Shown here: piece after piece, positions 18,900-28,775 of the stretch
Position numbering within the stretch: the first letter of the stretch is position 1
Layout of the letters: every line of letters begins with the position of its first letter
The notes under the pieces: model-generated
Seen by the model: the letters and a program-made list of their open reading frames with translations, nothing else
Database searches by the model: none
What the model was told of the DNA's origin: nothing
Translations under genes and position numbers: made by a program
NCBI RefSeq assembly: GCF_901764995.1
Contig: NZ_CABFKI010000014.1
Span: 1 to 54,273, forward strand
DNA: 54,273 nt
Direction of reading: 5' to 3'
Source: Actinobacillus porcinus
GTDB lineage: Bacteria; Pseudomonadota; Gammaproteobacteria; Enterobacterales; Pasteurellaceae

Positions 18900-19679
18900 T
18901 TACGCCCCAAACATCATCGCAGTTAACACAAAATCTAAACCCAATACCATCAATGAAGAATGTACAACGGTTTTTGTCGTTGCTTGACTAATTCCTTCCG
19001 AAGTGGGTACACAGTCATAGCCATTAAATAAGGCAATCCATACCACCGCAAATGCAAAGACCACACTTTTAATAAAACCATAAAGTAAATCTTTGCTATC
19101 TACCGCATTTTGCATGACCGACCAAAATGAACCGCTGTCGATGCCTTTCCAATCTACCCCCACAAGGGAACCACCTATCACGCCAACTGCGGTAAATAAA
19201 ATGGCTAAAATAGGCATGGCAATCACACCGCCCCAGAAACGCGGTGCAATAACACGGCGCAGTGGATCCACTGCCATCATTTCTAAGCTAGAAAGTTGCT
19301 CTGTCGCTTTCATCAAGCCAATTTCCGCCGTTAATGCGGAACCTGCTCGGCCTGCAAATAAAAGTGCGGTCACAACTGGGCCTAATTCACGTAACAAAGA
19401 AAGTGCCACAAGTTGCCCAACATTGGCTTCAGCGGCAAAATCCACTAACACAACATACCCTTGCAAACCAAGCACCATACCGATAAAAAAACCTGAAAGT
19501 AAGATAATCAATAAAGATTGCACGCCTAAAACATGCAATTGTTTGATTAACAATGGCGTATGTTTACGGATTTCAGGTTTCCCCACTAACGCACCAAAGA
19601 GCATAAAACCGGAACGCCCGATGGCTCGCACTGATTCAATCACCGCCTGACCTAAGTGAGAGATAAATTGTACAATCAT
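18900..19679 (-). CDS. mlaE: Mla transporter permease MlaE
   Basis: Inner-membrane permease subunit that, with MlaF, drives phospholipid movement. The 259-residue protein has the MlaE/YrbE pattern: [50 protein letters not shown], and about five hydrophobic segments. Its ATG overlaps the mlaF stop by 4 bp (ATGA), so they are co-translated. An uptake signal lies inside at 19363. Confidence 0.96.
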   Translation of the reverse strand: MIVQFISHLGQAVIESVRAIGRSGFMLFGALVGKPEIRKHTPLLIKQLHVLGVQSLLIILLSGFFIGMVLGLQGYVVLVDFAAEANVGQLVALSLLRELGPVVTALLFAGRAGSALTAEIGLMKATEQLSSLEMMAVDPLRRVIAPRFWGGVIAMPILAILFTAVGVIGGSLVGVDWKGIDSGSFWSVMQNAVDSKDLLYGFIKSVVFAFAVVWIALFNGYDCVPTSEGISQATTKTVVHSSLMVLGLDFVLTAMMFGA

Positions 19680-20497
19680 TGAAATAAATCCTCTAAATAG
19701 TCATTGGCCGGATAATGAAAACGCACAGGGCCATCTTCTTTACCTTGAATAAATTGCACCACCTGTGGATCAGTGCTTTGCAATAATGAAGCCGGTGTTC
19801 CTTCTGCAATCACGCGTTTATCCGCAATAATATAAGCATAATCTGCGATGCTTAATACTTCTTGTACATCGTGAGAAACTACAATAGATGTCAAATTCAA
19901 GGCTTCATTTAAGCGTTTAATCAAACTGATAATCACGCCCATGCTAATTGGATCCTGTCCTGTAAAAGGTTCATCATACATAATCAGTTCAGGATCAAGG
20001 GCAATTGTCCGTGCCAACGCAGCGCGGCGCGCCATTCCGCCCGATAATTCCGATGGCATCAAATTCGCTGCTCCCCGTAATCCCACAGATTCCAATTTCA
20101 TTAAAACAATCTTACGAATTAAGGCTTCAGGCAAATTCGTGTGTTCGCGAATAGGGAAAGCTACGTTATCAAAGGTCGAGATATCCGTAAACAATGCCCC
20201 CGATTGGAATAACATGCCCATACGTTGACGAACATGATATAGCTCTCGATTAGACATCTGGCAAATATCTTTCCCGTCAAATAGAATTTCGCCTTGCTCA
20301 GGATGTAATTGCCCACCAATTAGCTTTAATAATGTGGTTTTACCAATTCCAGACGGCCCCATAATCGCGGTAATCTTGCCCTTTTCTACGCGCAAATTAA
20401 GATTGTCGTAAATGGTGCGCTCACCTCGCTTAAAGGTCAGATTTTTCACTTCGACCAGTGCTTTCTCTCGCATTGTTTGTTCCATTTTTTTACTCAT
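19676..20497 (-). CDS. mlaF: Mla transporter ATPase MlaF
   Basis: ABC ATPase of the Mla complex. The 273-residue protein shows the Walker [14 protein letters not shown], the signature [16 protein letters not shown], the Walker [10 protein letters not shown] and the H-loop VVSHD. Several in-frame ATG codons at the N-terminus (20497, 20485, 20473) have no strong ribosome site, so the exact start is uncertain by up to eight residues. It is the first mla gene; the 57 bp from menD could hold its promoter. Confidence 0.95.
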   Translation of the reverse strand: MSKKMEQTMREKALVEVKNLTFKRGERTIYDNLNLRVEKGKITAIMGPSGIGKTTLLKLIGGQLHPEQGEILFDGKDICQMSNRELYHVRQRMGMLFQSGALFTDISTFDNVAFPIREHTNLPEALIRKIVLMKLESVGLRGAANLMPSELSGGMARRAALARTIALDPELIMYDEPFTGQDPISMGVIISLIKRLNEALNLTSIVVSHDVQEVLSIADYAYIIADKRVIAEGTPASLLQSTDPQVVQFIQGKEDGPVRFHYPANDYLEDLFQ

Positions 20498-20554
20498 AGG
20501 GTTGGTTGGACTAATGAATGCTAAAATCGTTCATTAATAACCACACTTTCTCAT

Positions 20555-22261
20555 TTACGCGCCAATCACGGCTTGACTAATTTGTTCAATTAAGCCTTTA
20601 TAAACATTTGCCCCATCACTTGGGCTAACTTTAATTTCAATAATGGTCGTTTCTTTACGAGCATAGGCAAGTTTTAATGCCTGCCCTAAATCAGCCCAAG
20701 TATAAGGTCGAGCATATTTCAGCTCAAACATCGCAGCGGCTTCTGAAAAATCTAAATGATGCGGCATACGATAATAAGCATTTTTGACATCTGCGCTCAC
20801 CGGCAACATATCAAAAATCGCCCCACCGTTATTGTTCACCACAAATAACACCGTTGGCTGCGTTACTTTTCTCAATAACGCCAAGGAATTCAAATCATGC
20901 AACGCGGACGTATCACCGATCACGGCAGCGACCGGTTGATTTGAGCCAATGCCTACGCCGGCAATCGTGGCAATCAACCCATCAATACCGCTTGCACCGC
21001 GGTTCGTGTAAACAGGATAAGTTTCAGGCAACTTCGTTAATGCATCCACCAACCGAACAAATAAGCTATTACCCAAGAATAACGCGCAGTTTTTAGGCAA
21101 TAAACGTCCGATATGATGTGCTAAAGAAGCTTCATTTAATCCACCACCGACTTGCTGTTCAATAAAGGTGGCACAGAAATTGGAAAGCGCTAACGGTTCT
21201 AACAACCAAGGTTTTTGGCGTAATGGCGGGTGTGCGCGTAACCAATGGTGCGCTTTCGCGATAAAACGCGTTTGCGTATGATGGTAAGGATCGACTCGGG
21301 AATCACTTTCATCCACCACCCAATATTCGCCTTGGAAATCCTGCAAAAATTGATTGATGCGTTTACTCACAAAACGTGAACCCAGTTGAATCACCAAATC
21401 CGCTTGCAATAATTTTTCACGCACGGTTTTATTGGCAAGCCAAATATCCGCATAAGGCAAGTTTGGCTCAACCCCGGATTGAATATCCGTTAACATCACC
21501 CAGCCCATGGTTTCTGCCCAAGCCTTGATCCCCATTCCATGACCCTGTGGCAATTTTCCGACCACTAATACGCCACGTTTGGTTCGCCAACTGTCCCAAT
21601 GCTCGTGAACCATCACTTCTTGTTGTGGCGTTTGATGTTTTATCCAAGGTTGATGTTGGCTTAACCAACGTTGAATTGGCGCAAGCCAAGGATGCGTATC
21701 GATATGCTCCACATCTGCATCATACAAAGGCTCCGCAAAAGGCGCATTAATATGAATCACCCCATTTTGCTCAGCTTGTTGATAACAAGCTTGCTCAATC
21801 GTTGAAATTAACCATTTTGCGGCGTAATCTTGCTGCGGTTTAGGTAAATTCAATGTCACGACAGGATAAACGCCGAACATATTTTCTTGCAGGATCGCCT
21901 GATTTGCCCCACATTCTAATAATTCCGCCGGACGATCAGCAGAAATCACAATTAAATTCACCGCACTTTGACGCGCTTCAATCACGGCAGGATATAAATT
22001 CGCCACCGCAGTCCCTGATGTCACAATAATCGCTACGGGGGACTGAGAGGATTTTGCTAAACCTAAAGCCAAAAAACCTAAACCACGTTCATCAAAATGC
22101 GTGTGGCATTGTACTTTTTGTTGAGATTGCAAACGCACAGCTTCGAGCGTTAACGGGGTCGAACGTGAACCGGGCGCAATACAAACATGCTTAACGCCAT
22201 GACGTGTTAACGTTTCTAAAATCACTTTCGACCAACAACGGTTAAAGGTGCTGATTGACAT
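20555..22261 (-). CDS. menD: SEPHCHC synthase
   Basis: Thiamine-diphosphate enzyme joining 2-oxoglutarate and isochorismate in menaquinone synthesis. The 568-residue protein has the N-terminal CIAPGSRSTPLTLEAV, the DERGLGFLALGLAK and the ThDP motif IGDTSALHDLNSLALL near the C-terminus. The frame is open to 22300, but the ATG at 22261 has GGAGAG 6 bp upstream and matches the H. influenzae length (568), so I chose it. It follows menF; menH, menB, menC and menE are not adjacent. Confidence 0.95.
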   Translation of the reverse strand: MSISTFNRCWSKVILETLTRHGVKHVCIAPGSRSTPLTLEAVRLQSQQKVQCHTHFDERGLGFLALGLAKSSQSPVAIIVTSGTAVANLYPAVIEARQSAVNLIVISADRPAELLECGANQAILQENMFGVYPVVTLNLPKPQQDYAAKWLISTIEQACYQQAEQNGVIHINAPFAEPLYDADVEHIDTHPWLAPIQRWLSQHQPWIKHQTPQQEVMVHEHWDSWRTKRGVLVVGKLPQGHGMGIKAWAETMGWVMLTDIQSGVEPNLPYADIWLANKTVREKLLQADLVIQLGSRFVSKRINQFLQDFQGEYWVVDESDSRVDPYHHTQTRFIAKAHHWLRAHPPLRQKPWLLEPLALSNFCATFIEQQVGGGLNEASLAHHIGRLLPKNCALFLGNSLFVRLVDALTKLPETYPVYTNRGASGIDGLIATIAGVGIGSNQPVAAVIGDTSALHDLNSLALLRKVTQPTVLFVVNNNGGAIFDMLPVSADVKNAYYRMPHHLDFSEAAAMFELKYARPYTWADLGQALKLAYARKETTIIEIKVSPSDGANVYKGLIEQISQAVIGA

Positions 22262-22319
22262 ATTGCTCTCCATTATTCCACTACTTAGGATTCCACTCAT
22301 TAGGTTTACTTACCTAATT

Positions 22320-23591
22320 CTACTTTCCTGTGCCTAATAAAGTCACTAGCCCGGATGCCTTGCGCTCAATTTCCTGCCATTCTAATAAGGGAATTGAACC
22401 CGCAACAATGCCAGCGCCGGCAAAAATCCGAATATTATTTTGTTCAATAAACGCGCAACGAATGGTCACGCAAAATTCCCCATGGGATTGAGTCATCATT
22501 CCCAACGTTCCTGCGTACCAAGTGCGGTCAAAATTTTCTGTTTTTTGTAAAAATGCCAACGCATTTTGTTGCGGTAAACCAGACACCGCTGCCGTAGGAT
22601 GAATGGCGTGTAAACAAGCGGCATCGGCAAAAGACGGCTTCAACTCTGCTTGAATACAGCGGCGCAAGTGTTGAACGCGGCGAAGCTGTTTAAGTTCCAC
22701 ATCCCCCACTTGAATATGACTCACGAATTCCTGCAAATTATCGCAAATATCTTTGACCACAAGCCAATTTTCATCATCATTTTTTTGATCATGCAACAAC
22801 CAATCTGCTTGCGCTTGATTTTGTTGCACATCATCAGACATTAACGCCGTACCCGCTAAAGCTTCCGTTTTGACTTGAACACCACTGCGTTCAAATAAAC
22901 GTTCAGGCGTTGACCCAACAAAAGTACTTTCCGGGGTTTCCGCATACAAAAAATGATAACAACCTGTATTTTGCTTTTCACTTTCCGCAAGAAAATCTTT
23001 AGCATTAATGGGTTGCGCACTTTCAAACAAACTTTCATTCGCCAACACGACTTTATTTAATTCGCCCTGCTCAATAGCCCTTAATGCCTGTTCAACCCAA
23101 TGGCACCATACTTCTTGATTAGCCTTTTGAGAAACCAAACGCGCTTGAGAATTTAACGGCTCAAGTTCCGCAAAATGCGTTAATGTCTGAATAACATTTA
23201 ATGCCTGCTGTTTTTCTTGCGCCAAGTCTGCTTGATTATCCATAAAAACAGAAATCACCACCTGATGTTTTTGTTGTTCAATCAACAAACGGGGCAACCA
23301 AAAATGCCCTTTTTTATCAAAGGTTAGCCCGCCAATTAAAGGCTGTTGAGTCTGTTCAATAAATTGTTGCGCCGAAATCTCATCCCCAAACGACCGCACT
23401 TTTCCCAATGCCGCTATTTTATTGTCACTATCACGGAAATTTAAATAATATTGCGGAAACAAATGCTGTGCTTTAAGCCATGCTAAAAGCGCACCAAATT
23501 CTGCCATTTCAAAACGAAATGCAGTAATCATCGGCGATTGTGTATCAATTTGGTGAGATTTCACTTTTTCAGCAAGTAACTCAAACATCAT
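22320..23591 (-). CDS. menF: Isochorismate synthase MenF
   Basis: Converts chorismate to isochorismate for menaquinone. The 423-residue protein has the chorismate-binding domain in the C-terminal half: KVVLANESLF, GCYHFLYAETPESTFVGSTPERLF (split over 200-225), IHPTAAVSGLPQQNAL and FAGAGIVAGSIPLLEWQEIERKASG. It is the first gene of menF-menD, divergent from alaA. The N-terminal half is more variable, as usual. Three uptake signals lie inside or near the gene (22521, 23394, 23688). Confidence 0.94.
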   Translation of the reverse strand: MMFELLAEKVKSHQIDTQSPMITAFRFEMAEFGALLAWLKAQHLFPQYYLNFRDSDNKIAALGKVRSFGDEISAQQFIEQTQQPLIGGLTFDKKGHFWLPRLLIEQQKHQVVISVFMDNQADLAQEKQQALNVIQTLTHFAELEPLNSQARLVSQKANQEVWCHWVEQALRAIEQGELNKVVLANESLFESAQPINAKDFLAESEKQNTGCYHFLYAETPESTFVGSTPERLFERSGVQVKTEALAGTALMSDDVQQNQAQADWLLHDQKNDDENWLVVKDICDNLQEFVSHIQVGDVELKQLRRVQHLRRCIQAELKPSFADAACLHAIHPTAAVSGLPQQNALAFLQKTENFDRTWYAGTLGMMTQSHGEFCVTIRCAFIEQNNIRIFAGAGIVAGSIPLLEWQEIERKASGLVTLLGTGK

Positions 23592-23756
23592 TTAGTTCAT
23601 AAATTCCTGACAAAAATTGTTCTGCATTTTACCCCAATTCAAAAAAAATTTTTAGTAAATCTTTTATTCTGTTAAAAATAAGGGTAAAGTGCGGTTAATT
23701 TTTCGTAAATTGACGCTTCGTCTATTTATCTTTGGTCAAAAAACAAGGAAAGCAAC

Positions 23757-24974
23757 ATGAATTATTTTCCTAAATCCGATAAGTTAGAACACGTTTGCTA
23801 TGACATTCGTGGTCCAGTCCATCAAGAAGCATTACGCCTTGAAGAAGAAGGCAATAAAATCCTGAAATTAAACATTGGTAACACTGCGCCTTTTGGTTTT
23901 GAAGCCCCCGATGAAATTATGGTAGATATTATTCGCAATATGGCAACCTCACAGGGCTATTGCGATTCAAAAGGTTTATATTCTGCTCGCAAAGCAGTGG
24001 TGCAATATTACCAATCTAAGGGCATTCATGGCTCAACGGTAAATGATGTATATATTGGCAATGGGGCATCAGAATTAATTACCATGTCCATGCAGGCATT
24101 GCTCAATAATGATGATGAAGTGTTAGTGCCCATGCCTGATTATCCACTTTGGACCGCCGCCGTCACCCTTTCTGGCGGAAAAGCCGTACATTATTTATGT
24201 GATGAAGCTTCTGACTGGTTCCCGTCTATTGAGGATATCAAAAGCAAAATTACCTCTCGCACCAAAGGGATTGTGATCATCAACCCAAACAACCCGACAG
24301 GTGCTGTTTACAGTAAAGATTTACTGGAACAAATCGCGGATATTGCCAGAGAACACGGTTTAATTATTTTTGCCGATGAAATTTACGACAAGATTTTATA
24401 TGACGGTGCAGTTCACCATCACATCGCCGCCATTGCACCCGATCTTTTAACCGTCACCTTTAACGGTCTTTCCAAAGCCTATCGCATCTGCGGTTTCCGT
24501 CAAGGCTGGATGATCTTAAATGGGCCAAAAGACAAAGCACAAGGTTATATTGAAGGCTTAAATATGCTCGCGTCTATGCGTTTGTGTGCCAATGTGCCGA
24601 TGCAACATGCCATTCAAACTGCCTTAGGTGGCTATCAAAGCATTAATGAACTCATTGTGCCGGGCGGTCGTCTCTATGAACAACGTCAACGTGCTTATGA
24701 TTTACTTAACCAAATTCCGGGCATCAGTTGCATCAAACCCAAAGGCGCGCTTTATATGTTCCCGAAAATTGACATTGAAAAATTCGGTATTTATGACGAT
24801 GAAAAATTAGTACTGGATTTATTGCGTCAAGAGAAGGTGTTATTGGTTCATGGGCGAGGATTTAACTGGCATGCCCCCGATCACTTCCGTTTAGTGTTCT
24901 TACCGCATATCAGCACCCTAGAAGATGCCTTAGGCAAATTCTCGCGGTTCTTGAGTAATTACAAACAAAAATAA
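23757..24974 (+). CDS. alaA: Alanine aminotransferase AlaA (YfbQ family)
   Basis: PLP aminotransferase making alanine from pyruvate and glutamate. The 405-residue protein follows E. coli AlaA along its whole length: YDIRGPVHQEALRLEEEGNK, NIGNTAPFGFEAPDEI, IINPNNPTGAVY, FADEIYDKILYDG, and the PLP lysine in FNGLSKAYRICGFRQGW. AAGGAAAGCAAC precedes the ATG. It is divergent from menF. No terminator is visible before the lipoprotein genes downstream, so read-through into them is possible. Confidence 0.95.
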   Translation: MNYFPKSDKLEHVCYDIRGPVHQEALRLEEEGNKILKLNIGNTAPFGFEAPDEIMVDIIRNMATSQGYCDSKGLYSARKAVVQYYQSKGIHGSTVNDVYIGNGASELITMSMQALLNNDDEVLVPMPDYPLWTAAVTLSGGKAVHYLCDEASDWFPSIEDIKSKITSRTKGIVIINPNNPTGAVYSKDLLEQIADIAREHGLIIFADEIYDKILYDGAVHHHIAAIAPDLLTVTFNGLSKAYRICGFRQGWMILNGPKDKAQGYIEGLNMLASMRLCANVPMQHAIQTALGGYQSINELIVPGGRLYEQRQRAYDLLNQIPGISCIKPKGALYMFPKIDIEKFGIYDDEKLVLDLLRQEKVLLVHGRGFNWHAPDHFRLVFLPHISTLEDALGKFSRFLSNYKQK

Positions 24975-25026
24975 AGGTTGTAATAGAAATATTTAGTTTT
25001 AAAGTAAACAACGTAAGGAGTAAAAA

Positions 25027-25701
25027 ATGAAGAAGTTACTTATTGCAACATTATGTGCGACAGCAATCGGTTTAAGCGGTTGTGCAACCGAAAGTTCACA
25101 TGTGGTAGCACCAACAGCGACACAAGCGGCAGCGACTGCGAGCACATATAAAGGCGTCAAATCTGTGATTTCCGTTGGAAAATTCGATAACAAATCGAGC
25201 TTCCAAAACGGCGTATTTTCAGATAGCCAAGATCAGTTAGGCAATCAATCTAAAACCATCTTAGTGGCGCATCTGCAACAAACCGGACGTTTTTCAGTTG
25301 TTGATCGTACCAATATGACTGAAATTGCTTCTGAAGCCAAAATTAAAGGGAAAAAACAAACGCTAAAAGGTGCTAGCTATGTGATTACAGGTGATGTCAC
25401 TGAATTTGGACGTAAAACTGTTGGCGATAACCAATTATTTGGTATTTTAGGTCGTGGTAAATCACAAATTGCTTATGCTAAAGTGACCTTAAATGTTGTC
25501 AATGTGAATACATCTGAAGTCGTTTATTCGGTTCAAGGTGCTGGCGAATACAACCTATCCAATCGCGAAGTTTTAGGCTTTGGTGGAACTGCCGGCTATG
25601 ATGCTACATTGAATGGAAAAGTATTAGATTTAGCAATTCGTGAAGCAGTAAACAATCTCGTTAATGGCATTGAAAATGGTAGCTGGACACCATCAAACTA
25701 A
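25027..25701 (+). CDS. CsgG/HfaB-family lipoprotein
   Basis: The 224-residue protein has a lipobox LSGC (Cys19) and then a CsgG-type domain from about 43 (GVKSVISVGKFDNKSSFQNG, GRFSVVDRTNM, KGASYVITGDVTEFG, AREAVNNLV region). Residue +2 is Ala, so sorting to the outer membrane is expected. Curli CsgG forms secretion pores, but this protein is shorter than E. coli CsgG (277 aa), and no curlin or other curli gene is nearby, so it is not curli machinery. AAGGAG precedes the ATG by 7 bp. It is the first gene of a three-lipoprotein operon. Function is unknown. Confidence 0.85.
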   Translation: MKKLLIATLCATAIGLSGCATESSHVVAPTATQAAATASTYKGVKSVISVGKFDNKSSFQNGVFSDSQDQLGNQSKTILVAHLQQTGRFSVVDRTNMTEIASEAKIKGKKQTLKGASYVITGDVTEFGRKTVGDNQLFGILGRGKSQIAYAKVTLNVVNVNTSEVVYSVQGAGEYNLSNREVLGFGGTAGYDATLNGKVLDLAIREAVNNLVNGIENGSWTPSN

Positions 25702-25710
25702 GGAGTAATC

Positions 25711-26055
25711 ATGAAGAAAATTAAATTATTATCTTTATTGTTAGGTGCAACATTATTAGCCGCCTGTTCATCAAAACCGAATAATGACTTGTATTATTGG
25801 GGTAACTATTCTGATGTCGTTTATTCTTACTATAACGAAGAAGGGGATTACGGCAAACAAGAAGCCGCTTTAAATCAAATTATTAGTGATGCCAAAAATC
25901 AAAATAAAGTCGTTGCCCCAGGTGTCTATGGTCATTTAGGATTGGTTTTACTTAAACAAGGAAAACGCGCTGAAGCCAACGCGGCGTTGCAAGAAGAAAA
26001 ACGTATTCACCCAGATAGTGCAACATTCGTAGATTACTTACAACGTAAAAAATAA
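25711..26055 (+). CDS. DUF4810-family small lipoprotein
   Basis: A 114-residue lipoprotein: signal MKKIKLLSLLLGATLLAA with lipobox LAAC (Cys19), then LYYWGNYSDVVYSYYNEEGD and a helical region (PGVYGHLGLVLLKQGKRAEA) that reads like one TPR-type helix pair. The family is known mainly by its association with CsgG-like and DUF799 lipoproteins. It starts 9 bp after the CsgG-like gene with AAGGAG at -6, so the three are one operon. Its small size and TPR-like pair suggest an adaptor role; this is inference. Confidence 0.85.
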   Translation: MKKIKLLSLLLGATLLAACSSKPNNDLYYWGNYSDVVYSYYNEEGDYGKQEAALNQIISDAKNQNKVVAPGVYGHLGLVLLKQGKRAEANAALQEEKRIHPDSATFVDYLQRKK

Positions 26056-26065
26056 GGAAAAAATG

Positions 26066-26728
26066 ATGAAAAAATTATTGATTACTCTTGCAAGTTTAAT
26101 GTTATTGGCGGGTTGTGCGCATAAACCTGCAACACCTTACGATTATACGGAATTTAAATTAAGTAAGCCGAAATCTATTTTAGTTGTTGCGCCAGTCAAT
26201 AATTCAGTTGATGCAAAAGCGGATACGAGTGTACTTGCTCGCGCAAGTTATCCTTTAGGTGAAAAAGGGTACTATGTTTATCCAGTAGCATTAGTGGATG
26301 AAGTTTTTAAACAAAACGGTCTAACCGATGGAAATATGATCCGTAGTGCACAATTAAATAAAATCCACGAAATTTTTGGTGCTGACGCTATTTTATATAT
26401 CAATGTCAATGAATATGGTACAAGCTATAAACTCTTCGATAGCGTAACTACTGTTGAATTAGAAGGTAAATTAGTTGATTTACGCAATGGTAAAACACTT
26501 TGGGAAGGCACTGGACGTTATTCTGAAGGAACAACAAATCAAAATGATGGCGCATTAACCGCATTATTGAAAGCAGCCATTAGCCAAATCATTGATACAT
26601 CTAAAGATAAAGGTTATACCGTTGCCGCAGCAGCAATGAGCGATTTAGTTTACAATGGTAAAAATGGCGGTATCCTAATTGGACCTCATCACCCTAACTA
26701 TGGAAAAGAACAAACTCAAGCGAAATAA
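26066..26728 (+). CDS. DUF799 (GNA1162-like) lipoprotein
   Basis: A 220-residue lipoprotein with lipobox LAGC (Cys17) and a DUF799 domain (KPKSILVVAPVNNSVDAKAD, GYYVYPVALVDEVFKQNGL, ADAILYINVNEYG, LEGKLVDLRNGKTLWEG). The family includes Neisseria GNA1162, whose fold I recall as resembling the N-terminal domain of TolB. I start at the second of two adjacent ATG codons (26063, 26066), because the AAGGA at 26054-26058 is better spaced. Residue +2 is Ala, so outer-membrane sorting is likely. It is the last gene of the trio and ends just before a strong hairpin. Confidence 0.85.
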   Translation: MKKLLITLASLMLLAGCAHKPATPYDYTEFKLSKPKSILVVAPVNNSVDAKADTSVLARASYPLGEKGYYVYPVALVDEVFKQNGLTDGNMIRSAQLNKIHEIFGADAILYINVNEYGTSYKLFDSVTTVELEGKLVDLRNGKTLWEGTGRYSEGTTNQNDGALTALLKAAISQIIDTSKDKGYTVAAAAMSDLVYNGKNGGILIGPHHPNYGKEQTQAK

Positions 26729-26760
26729 TTCTAAAAAATAGAAAGCAATTCGCATAATTT

Positions 26761-26798
26761 AAATGCAAGGATCCCGATAATATGGGATCTTTGCATTT
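26761..26798. terminator. Convergent hairpin between the lipoprotein operon and proC
   Basis: AAATGCAAGGATCCC (26761-26775) pairs with GGGATCTTTGCATTT (26784-26798), a 15-bp stem with one G-U pair. It sits between two convergent genes. T-runs on both sides are short (TTT), so strength as a terminator is uncertain. Confidence 0.65.
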
Positions 26799-26808
26799 CT
26801 GAGATAAG

Positions 26809-27624
26809 CTAAAACAATGCTTCCATTTCTTTTGATCTTGCCACACAAGCCTGCATAGCCTGTTCAACAGTTTCCATTAAATTTTTCTCATTGAATACCG
26901 CTAATGCTGCCGCTGTTGTGCCACCTTTTGAGGTCACATTTTCGCGCAAAGTTGCAAAATCTAATTGTGGATTTTCCACCACCATTTTAGCGGCACCTAA
27001 AGCAGATTGCTGAATAAGTTCGCGCGCTTGCTTTTCCGTTAACCCCATAGTTAACAAAGCATTTTGCATCGCTTCCATAAATAAGAAAAAATACGCAGGG
27101 CTTGAGCCTGAAGCCGCTGTCACGGTATGCATATCATGTTCAAGGTTAACCCAACAGGTTTTGCCCACTGCATTTAACAGACTTTCCGCAAACAATTTAA
27201 GCGAAGCCGGTACGGATGATTGAGCAAATAACCCGGCCATACCTTCTGACACCAATGACGGTGTATTGGGCATCACGCGTACAATATTTTGCGCTGTGGG
27301 TAAAAGTGCGGTTAATCGTTGGGTTGAAACGGCTGCCATAATGGAAATCACTAATTTATCGCTAAAATCCACCGCACTTAAGGTCGCGCAAGTTTCCGCC
27401 GCCCCTTGAGGTTTCACTGCTAAAACCACTACTTCCGCTTGCATCGCCCCTTGAGCGGCATCCGTTGTAGTATCAACGCCCTGCTCAGCAAATAATTTTC
27501 TTTTGCTTTCATTACGATCACAAACTGTAATCAAATGAGCAGCATAGCCTTTTTTCAACAAGCCGAACACAATTGCCTGCGCCATATTGCCACCACCGAT
27601 AAAACAAATGGATTTCTGTTGCAT
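26809..27624 (-). CDS. proC: Pyrroline-5-carboxylate reductase
   Basis: Last step of proline synthesis. The 271-residue protein has the nucleotide motif FIGGGNMAQAIVFGL at the N-terminus, VVLAVKPQ and the MPNTPSLVSEGM and AASGSSPAYFFLFMEA signatures. The frame is open to 27687, but the ATG at 27624 has AAGGAA 7 bp upstream and gives the normal N-terminus (MQQKSICFIGGG). It is divergent from rdgC with 62 bp between. Confidence 0.96.
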   Translation of the reverse strand: MQQKSICFIGGGNMAQAIVFGLLKKGYAAHLITVCDRNESKRKLFAEQGVDTTTDAAQGAMQAEVVVLAVKPQGAAETCATLSAVDFSDKLVISIMAAVSTQRLTALLPTAQNIVRVMPNTPSLVSEGMAGLFAQSSVPASLKLFAESLLNAVGKTCWVNLEHDMHTVTAASGSSPAYFFLFMEAMQNALLTMGLTEKQARELIQQSALGAAKMVVENPQLDFATLRENVTSKGGTTAAALAVFNEKNLMETVEQAMQACVARSKEMEALF

Positions 27625-27686
27625 ATTTTTTCCTTGAAATGGATTAGAATAGAGCAACATTTTACGTTTAATCAAAAGGAATGCCA

Positions 27687-28589
27687 ATGTACTGGTTTAA
27701 AAATACGCTCATTTATCGTTTAACCAAAGAGTTGGATTGGTCAGATTTACAAAATCAACTCGCTCAACATCAATATTTTCCTTGTAATCAATCAGATATG
27801 AGTAAATTTGGATGGACATCGCCTTTACGCGGTTCTGAGTTATTACATTTTTCTGTGGGCAAACAAATCCTACTGGTGGCACATAAAGAAGAAAAAATAT
27901 TGCCGAGCCACGTGATCAAAGCCGAATTGGATGAACGCGTGCGCCAACTGGAAGAAAAAGAAGCGAGAAAATTAAAGAAAACTGAAAAACAAGCCTTAAA
28001 AGATGATGTGATTGCCATGTTATTGCCACGAGCGTTCAGTAAAAATCAGCAAACGGCGATTTGGATCAATACGGAAACCAACCTGATTTATGTGGATGCA
28101 GCCGCCAGCAAACGTGCCGAAGACGCCCTAGCATTGCTGCGTAAATCCTTAGGATCATTGCCAGTGGTTCCTCTTGCGTTTGCCGTTGAACCCGCCTTGG
28201 CAATGACCAATTGGATTGCACAAAATCATCTTCCGCAATATTTAACCGCACTTGAAGAAGGCGAACTCAAGGCAGCGGATGATAAAGGCATTATTCGTTG
28301 TAAAAACCAACCGTTGGAAAGCGAAGAAATTTTATCGCATTTAGAAAAAGGCAAGCTTATCACCAAGTTAGCATTAGATTGGGACGAACATTTAAGTTTT
28401 GTGTTCTGTGATGACGGTTCATTAAAACGCTTAAAATTTGCCGATCAAATTCGTGAAAAAAATGATGATATTCTCAAAGAAGATTTTGCCCAACGTTTTG
28501 ATGCCGATTTTATTTTAATGACAGGTGAACTAGCAAAACTGACTGCATTTTTACTGGATGATTTGGGTGGGGAAAAAGAAAGATTGTAG
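27687..28589 (+). CDS. rdgC: Recombination-associated protein RdgC
   Basis: Ring-shaped DNA-binding protein that limits RecA action. The 300-residue sequence has the family N-terminus (MYWFKNTLIYRLTKELDW) and LPRAFSKNQQTAIWI, AEDALALLRKSLGSLP, EFGELKAADDKG-like, TGELAKLTAFLLDDLGGE. An in-frame ATG lies two codons upstream (27681), but that ATG overlaps the ribosome site AAAAGGA, and E. coli RdgC starts at the equivalent of the ATG I use. Directly after its stop codon lies the toxin remnant. Confidence 0.93.
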   Translation: MYWFKNTLIYRLTKELDWSDLQNQLAQHQYFPCNQSDMSKFGWTSPLRGSELLHFSVGKQILLVAHKEEKILPSHVIKAELDERVRQLEEKEARKLKKTEKQALKDDVIAMLLPRAFSKNQQTAIWINTETNLIYVDAAASKRAEDALALLRKSLGSLPVVPLAFAVEPALAMTNWIAQNHLPQYLTALEEGELKAADDKGIIRCKNQPLESEEILSHLEKGKLITKLALDWDEHLSFVFCDDGSLKRLKFADQIREKNDDILKEDFAQRFDADFILMTGELAKLTAFLLDDLGGEKERL

Positions 28590-28616
28590 ATATAGGGAAT
28601 ACGCAAAATCCGTTAG

Positions 28617-28775
28617 CAGGCAAATGGTAAAGGTAAACGTGGTGGAGTGAGAGTAATTTACTTCAATTTACTTGAAGATGGGGTTGTCATTATGATGGAT
28701 ATTTACACCAAAAATGAAAAAGAGAACCTATCAAACCAAGATTTGAAACAATTAACAGGAGCTAAAAATGGATAA
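28617..28775 (+). pseudogene. 5'-truncated HigB/RelE-type toxin gene remnant
   Basis: From 28617 a frame reads QANGKGKRGGVRVIYFNLL and continues to IYTKNEKENLSNQDLK, ending at TAA 28773-28775. This is the C-terminal half of a HigB-2/RelE-like mRNA interferase (the KSGGxRVIYY and LYTKNEKxDL motifs). The upstream frame is closed by TAG at 28614-28616, there is no plausible ATG, and roughly the first 50-55 residues are missing, so it is not expected to be active. It overlaps the antitoxin start by 8 bp, as intact HigBA-2 pairs often do. The break lies directly behind the rdgC stop codon. Confidence 0.8.

Noticed and set aside
25027-26055. Curli secretion operon
   Set aside because: No csgA, csgB, csgE or csgF; CsgG-like protein is shorter.
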